This document shows, in pieces, positions 60,461 to 64,000 of a stretch of 64,000 nt of DNA (within the stretch, counting starts at the first letter, position 1; each line of letters begins with the position of its first letter). The DNA is from Lophius americanus (taxonomy: Eukaryota; Chordata; Actinopteri; Lophiiformes; Lophiidae). A model generated the notes under the pieces. It was not told the origin of the DNA. It did not search any database and saw only the letters and a list, made by a program, of their open reading frames with translations. The DNA lies in NCBI GenBank assembly GCA_037951165.1, contig JBBDHG010000052.1:1863501-1927500 (forward strand). The letters are read 5' to 3'. Position numbers and translations under genes: made by a program.

Positions 60461-61603
60461 CCTTAACATTGCATTGATACAAATTCTGTTTCACGGAAAC
60501 AGCTATACTTAAATACCCAGGAACATCCTTTTCTCTTCCTATCTTTAAAGAAATCCAAACCGTTATTGATTAAATCTTTGTATACATCAGCACTGAACTG
60601 CAAAGAGAAAAAATGCTGGAAAGCGACTGCTGGGTACCAAAGAGGAAAAATGCGCAGCGGTGTATCAGCGTAGCAGGTGATATTTCACTGTTACAGCCAG
60701 GAAACATTATTCCGACTGTCGTCTCCACTGGAGCCGCATCTGTTTATTGGTATACTCGAAGCCCATCAAACAGCCTCTGGCATTTTATGTTGTCTGTCAG
60801 AAGATATCTGCTGCGCTCTGCAGCAACTTATCCCACCATCAGGAGACCTCCTCTCATCAGAGCAGGCCCCACGCCTCAGTAGCTTCTGCTCCAGCCTGCA
60901 GTTCAGGATAGTTCTGGCTTGGGTACACTCAAAACCAGCTACTATTGGATATCATCCCATAAGCTTGTTGGTGGCCCTGTTGCTGGTGGAGTCAGTGGCA
61001 CTAATTGGTTTTCGAAAATGCGAAAGAGTTCCCCGCAAAGAGGTGCAAATGCGCCATTGATTTAGAATTGAGGTAATAGAGGGTCAGTGCAAATGATAAA
61101 TCAGAGGTGGGTTTCACAACACTTTTTCTTTTGCTGACAAAATATCTATAATTGGTGCGTTGTTTTTGTCTGTTTGTCTATTGTTTCTAAAAAAGAGTTA
61201 GTGGAGTTAATAAGCTCACAAGTGGGCTACATTAACAACAGCAGCTAGTTTTACTGCTGGAAACAAAAGGGTTTATCAAACAAGCATGCGAGCAGCCGAA
61301 AAAGCACAGGATTCATTTAAATTCTGTGACAAGCTGCGACAAAATCCTCTGACAGGGGTTGATGGTTTCTGCATAATACAGCATCAGAAATATACGATAA
61401 GATCTGATGATTCAATCGAAGGCTTCAAGATCAAAATCCGTCCTCCTTGCTTTGGTGCAGGAAACATCACAGCAATCCTGACTAGATTGCTGCAGTACAG
61501 AATTTAGCACCAATACCATAGGGTTCAGTTCAGTTTGAGTTGCTTACATAAGAGCCGGGCCTCACATTCATGAAATGTACATTTTAAATAGTCAGTTAAC
61601 CCA
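60461..61603. other. intronic stretch, nothing recognised
   Basis: Unique sequence. Overlapping open frames at 60613-61060 have no known motif. Confidence 0.4.
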
Positions 61604-61748
61604 TATTACCAAAAGCCATAACTTTATGACCACAGGCCTAATCTTGTATAGGTCTTTCTCTTGTAGCCAATTTGTGCAGTAACAATCAGATTCTTGTCAA
61701 AAGCTACTCTGACCCTTACATTTGCCCATTTTTCCTGCTTTCTAGAGC
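61604..61748 (-). mobile_element. Tc1-like transposon, internally deleted, minus strand
   Basis: Plus-strand reading: AAGCCATAACTTTATGACCA, GGCCTAATCTTGTATAGGTC, then TACTCTGACCCTTACATTTG and CCCATTTTTCCTGCTTTCTA. This is the complement of the 3' end joined to the 5' region and transposase start (MGKCKG-type N-terminus) of the 43374 family. Confidence 0.65.
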
Positions 61749-61849
61749 AAAGTAATTACTTCACAGAGGCAATAGAAGCCTAGAGATATAATGACATGGC
61801 TACAGAAGTTAGGAAAAGTGGGCCGACGTAAGAATCAGAGTGACTGGCA

Positions 61850-61980
61850 AGAACCAACAACCAAATTAAAGCCAGATCATTACATCACAGATGCACTAGA
61901 GCCACATCATGACATCCTAGAGGGTGCACTAGAACCACATGATTACCTTAAAGGCGCTAAAGCCTTGTCCCTTTTTACCC
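61850..61980 (+). repeat. short degenerate tandem block
   Basis: Three to four loose units of the kind GCACTAGAGCCACATCATGA plus CATC. It may be a further relative of the 19860-20860 minisatellite (AAAGCCAG, GACATC words), but the match is weak. Confidence 0.45.
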
Positions 61981-62697
61981 AGTAAGGAGACGATTGTTAA
62001 CTTTGAATTGAAGAATTGAACGTCTTCTTTAAAGTGTCTCTAGTTGGGAAGTTACAAAGGACCTGTGAGTGTAGTTTACTAGTCAGTGTCTAGCCTCACA
62101 GCCTATGACTATCTCTGTTCCGGGAGACTCTTCACTCATAAAAAATATCTGCCAAAAGGAAAAACATGGACTTCTTTGTGTCTTGCTGTCAGAAAAAAGA
62201 ACAGGAACAATTGTATTTGGCAGGCCTGTGAGGGACTTGTCATAATTTGAGAATAATAATAAACTGGCAGTGAGGTGTCATATCAAATCTGCTCTATGAC
62301 TGGAGTAAAGAGGGGATGCTTTGACATGATGTTGGATGAAACAAACCGTCTTGCTAAATCATAGCTGTCCTTGACTCATAGGAGGCTGTGACTGGGATGT
62401 CACAGACACAGAGATTGATGGAGAATACGTTTCACTATAACATCAGAATACGACACAAGGAGTAGAGTGGAAAAGTCAATACAGAATATATCCCAATAAC
62501 TTTATGAACAAAAATTAGCTTTTTATGTTACATTATTCAGACTTACACACTGTACAAGAAGAGCAGGTAGAGAGGCTGGAATTTGGCTTATCCTTGCTGA
62601 ACAATTAGCAAAAGGGTTTTGGATAGTTAAGGGTTGAACTCAGTCACTCCTGATGACCTGTTCTCCAGGCCAAGGCTACCTCTATTTTCTTTAAAAT
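61981..62697. other. intronic stretch, nothing recognised
   Basis: Unique sequence. No supported feature. Confidence 0.4.
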
Positions 62698-62940
62698 GGG
62701 GCGGCTGTGGCTCAGTGGGTAGAGCGGCCGACTCCCGATCGGAAGGTAGCCGGTTCGAATCACACCAGGGTCTACTTGTCGTAGGGTCCTTGAGCAAGAC
62801 CCTGAATCCTTAGCTCCCCGGGCGCTCCACGAGGGGCTGCCCACTGCTCCCTCAGGGATGGGTCAAATGCAGAGAAGTAATTTCACTATGTTCTACTGTG
62901 TATGACTCTATGTGACTAATAAAGGTTTCTTTCTTTCTTT
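62698..62940 (+). mobile_element. tRNA-derived SINE, near full length
   Basis: The head GGGGCGGCTGTGGCTCAGTG then GGTAGAGC contains an A box. CCGGTTCGAATC (62750-62761) is a B box. A body follows with TCCTTGAGCAAGACCCTGAA and GGGCTGCCCACTGCTCC, and the tail is AATAAAGG plus (TTTC)n. About 243 bp. The tRNA boxes are intact by eye, and the copy looks younger than the SINE at 4921. Confidence 0.88.
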
Positions 62941-64000
62941 AATGTTTGTACTATAGCAATTCTGATAAATTAAGGTGCCAATTAATGCAATAACAACAAT
63001 AACCTTTCCCAGGGAACCATTGATGGATTATAACCATAATATGATGTAGATTACCGATTATAATTGTAATATGTATTATATATATAATTTCTTGGCACCT
63101 AATTGGCCAAGAAAATTGCAAAACAAATATGACCATACATTATCTTCAGTTGTAAGGAAATACACCCAGATGAATAACAAACATTATGGTAAACGTGGTG
63201 TACATCTAGATGAGATAGTTCTCTGGTTTCCTCCCAAGCTTTCTTTTTGTTAAAATGTAATTTATATCATTTCAGAATCCACTATGGAAACACAAAGAGT
63301 AGGAGGAGCCAGATAGAACCAAACCCCAGAGCTAGTACAGGAACACAATACAAACTGGTGCACTAGAGGAGATAACTGAGACAGGGAAGGGTCAAACCAA
63401 GGGAGAAGACAAAGAAACAATATCCACCAGAAACAGGAAAGGTCAGGGAAACAATCCAAAAAACAGAAAACAGATGAAGAATAACTGCCAAGGTAAGACT
63501 GAAAAGACATTGGAGGGAACACTCTCAACAATCTCAATAGTGGGAAAAAGGTGCCTTATACATCTGTATTAGATGCACCATATTTGCAATAATGATCAGA
63601 TGCCAACTCAGGCCCCTTCAGCCACATAGCCTTCTGCTATCTATAGTTCATAACTAATATAAATTTGTATATCACTATGCGACCTTCATTTGAAAACAGA
63701 AGTAACTTTGCTTTTGAGCTGCTTTTAACCCTTGTGCCTCACATCAACCATTTGTGTCTTTTCACTTTGATTCTCATCAAATTCTCCCATTTCAACCTTA
63801 GCTCCTATAGTAAGTCAATAATTCCCTGTTTAAACAAGATTAATCCTCAAAGCTTGTTATTAAAGACAAAAATGACCCAATTGAAACATCAACCCTATAA
63901 TGTCCTGCTAAACTGTGCGATTTAGTACATTTTGAGTGACTACATCTTACTGAAAAATGTGTGGCTCTTGTGTGGATCATTTTTGTAATATTACCCTGTG
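62941..64000. other. intronic stretch, nothing recognised
   Basis: AT-rich unique sequence to the end of the window. No supported feature. Confidence 0.4.

Larger units (their letters stand above)
4254..64000 (-). other. ca10: ca10 intron upstream of the exon (probably spans the rest of the window)
   Basis: The exon at 4111-4253 begins at a splice acceptor, so DNA to its right is upstream intron. The preceding exon should encode the HEGWWAYKE region and, before it, a signal peptide. I searched the minus strand for both by eye and found neither, so the intron probably runs past base 64000. No other host gene was recognised inside it. All coding-like signal in this span comes from transposable-element relics, listed separately. 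Confidence 0.7.

Noticed and set aside
62698..62770. tRNA gene
   Set aside because: A- and B-box-like motifs are present, but the fold lacks a proper anticodon arm and acceptor closure, and the sequence continues as a SINE body with a tail.

Overview
The window looks like intronic DNA of a teleost (ray-finned) fish, about 64 kb long. It is AT-rich and has no bacterial gene structure. The only exon I can recognise belongs to a vertebrate gene. The rest is packed with degraded repeats of kinds typical of fish genomes: Tc1-like DNA transposons, CR1/L2/Rex-type, RTE-type and L1-type LINEs, tRNA-derived SINEs, small inverted-repeat elements and microsatellites. Repeat families are named from memory of such elements, not from a search.

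The one host-gene exon is at 4111-4253 on the minus strand. It encodes 47 complete codons of carbonic anhydrase-related protein 10 (CA10/CARP-X), flanked by consensus splice sites. CA10 is a secreted, catalytically dead carbonic anhydrase homologue of the nervous system. No other ca10 exon was found, so 1-4110 should be the start of the next (downstream) intron. Most or all of 4254-64000 should be the intron upstream of this exon. CA10 is known for very long introns in vertebrates, which fits.

Layout: 0-5 kb holds a candidate conserved block, an RTE-like tail and the ca10 exon. 5-12 kb holds a SINE, two Tc1 scraps, a short minisatellite and a decayed THAP-domain reading frame. 12-14 kb is an L1-type LINE with ORF1 and endonuclease pieces. 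15-21 kb has two long degenerate minisatellites, a fish dispersed repeat and a hAT-like non-autonomous element. 22-25 kb has a decayed minus-strand LINE with endonuclease, linker and reverse transcriptase remnants, then a Tc1 scrap and a LINE tail. 27-32 kb has a G27 tract, an RTE-like tail, a near-perfect 17-bp-arm hairpin and an inverted cousin of the 15-kb minisatellite. 33-44 kb is dense in LINE and Tc1 remnants. 44-56 kb has candidate conserved blocks, three more DNA-transposon remnants and two small inverted-repeat elements. 56-64 kb has a LINE 3' end, a 740-bp pyrimidine tract, further Tc1 and minisatellite pieces and a tRNA-derived SINE.

I found no novel multi-gene system. The more interesting points are: about seven fragments of one Tc1 family spread across the intron; two minisatellite families that recur at distant sites; an inverted duplication inside the 22-24 kb LINE; the THAP relic; and several repeat-free blocks that could be conserved enhancers of ca10.
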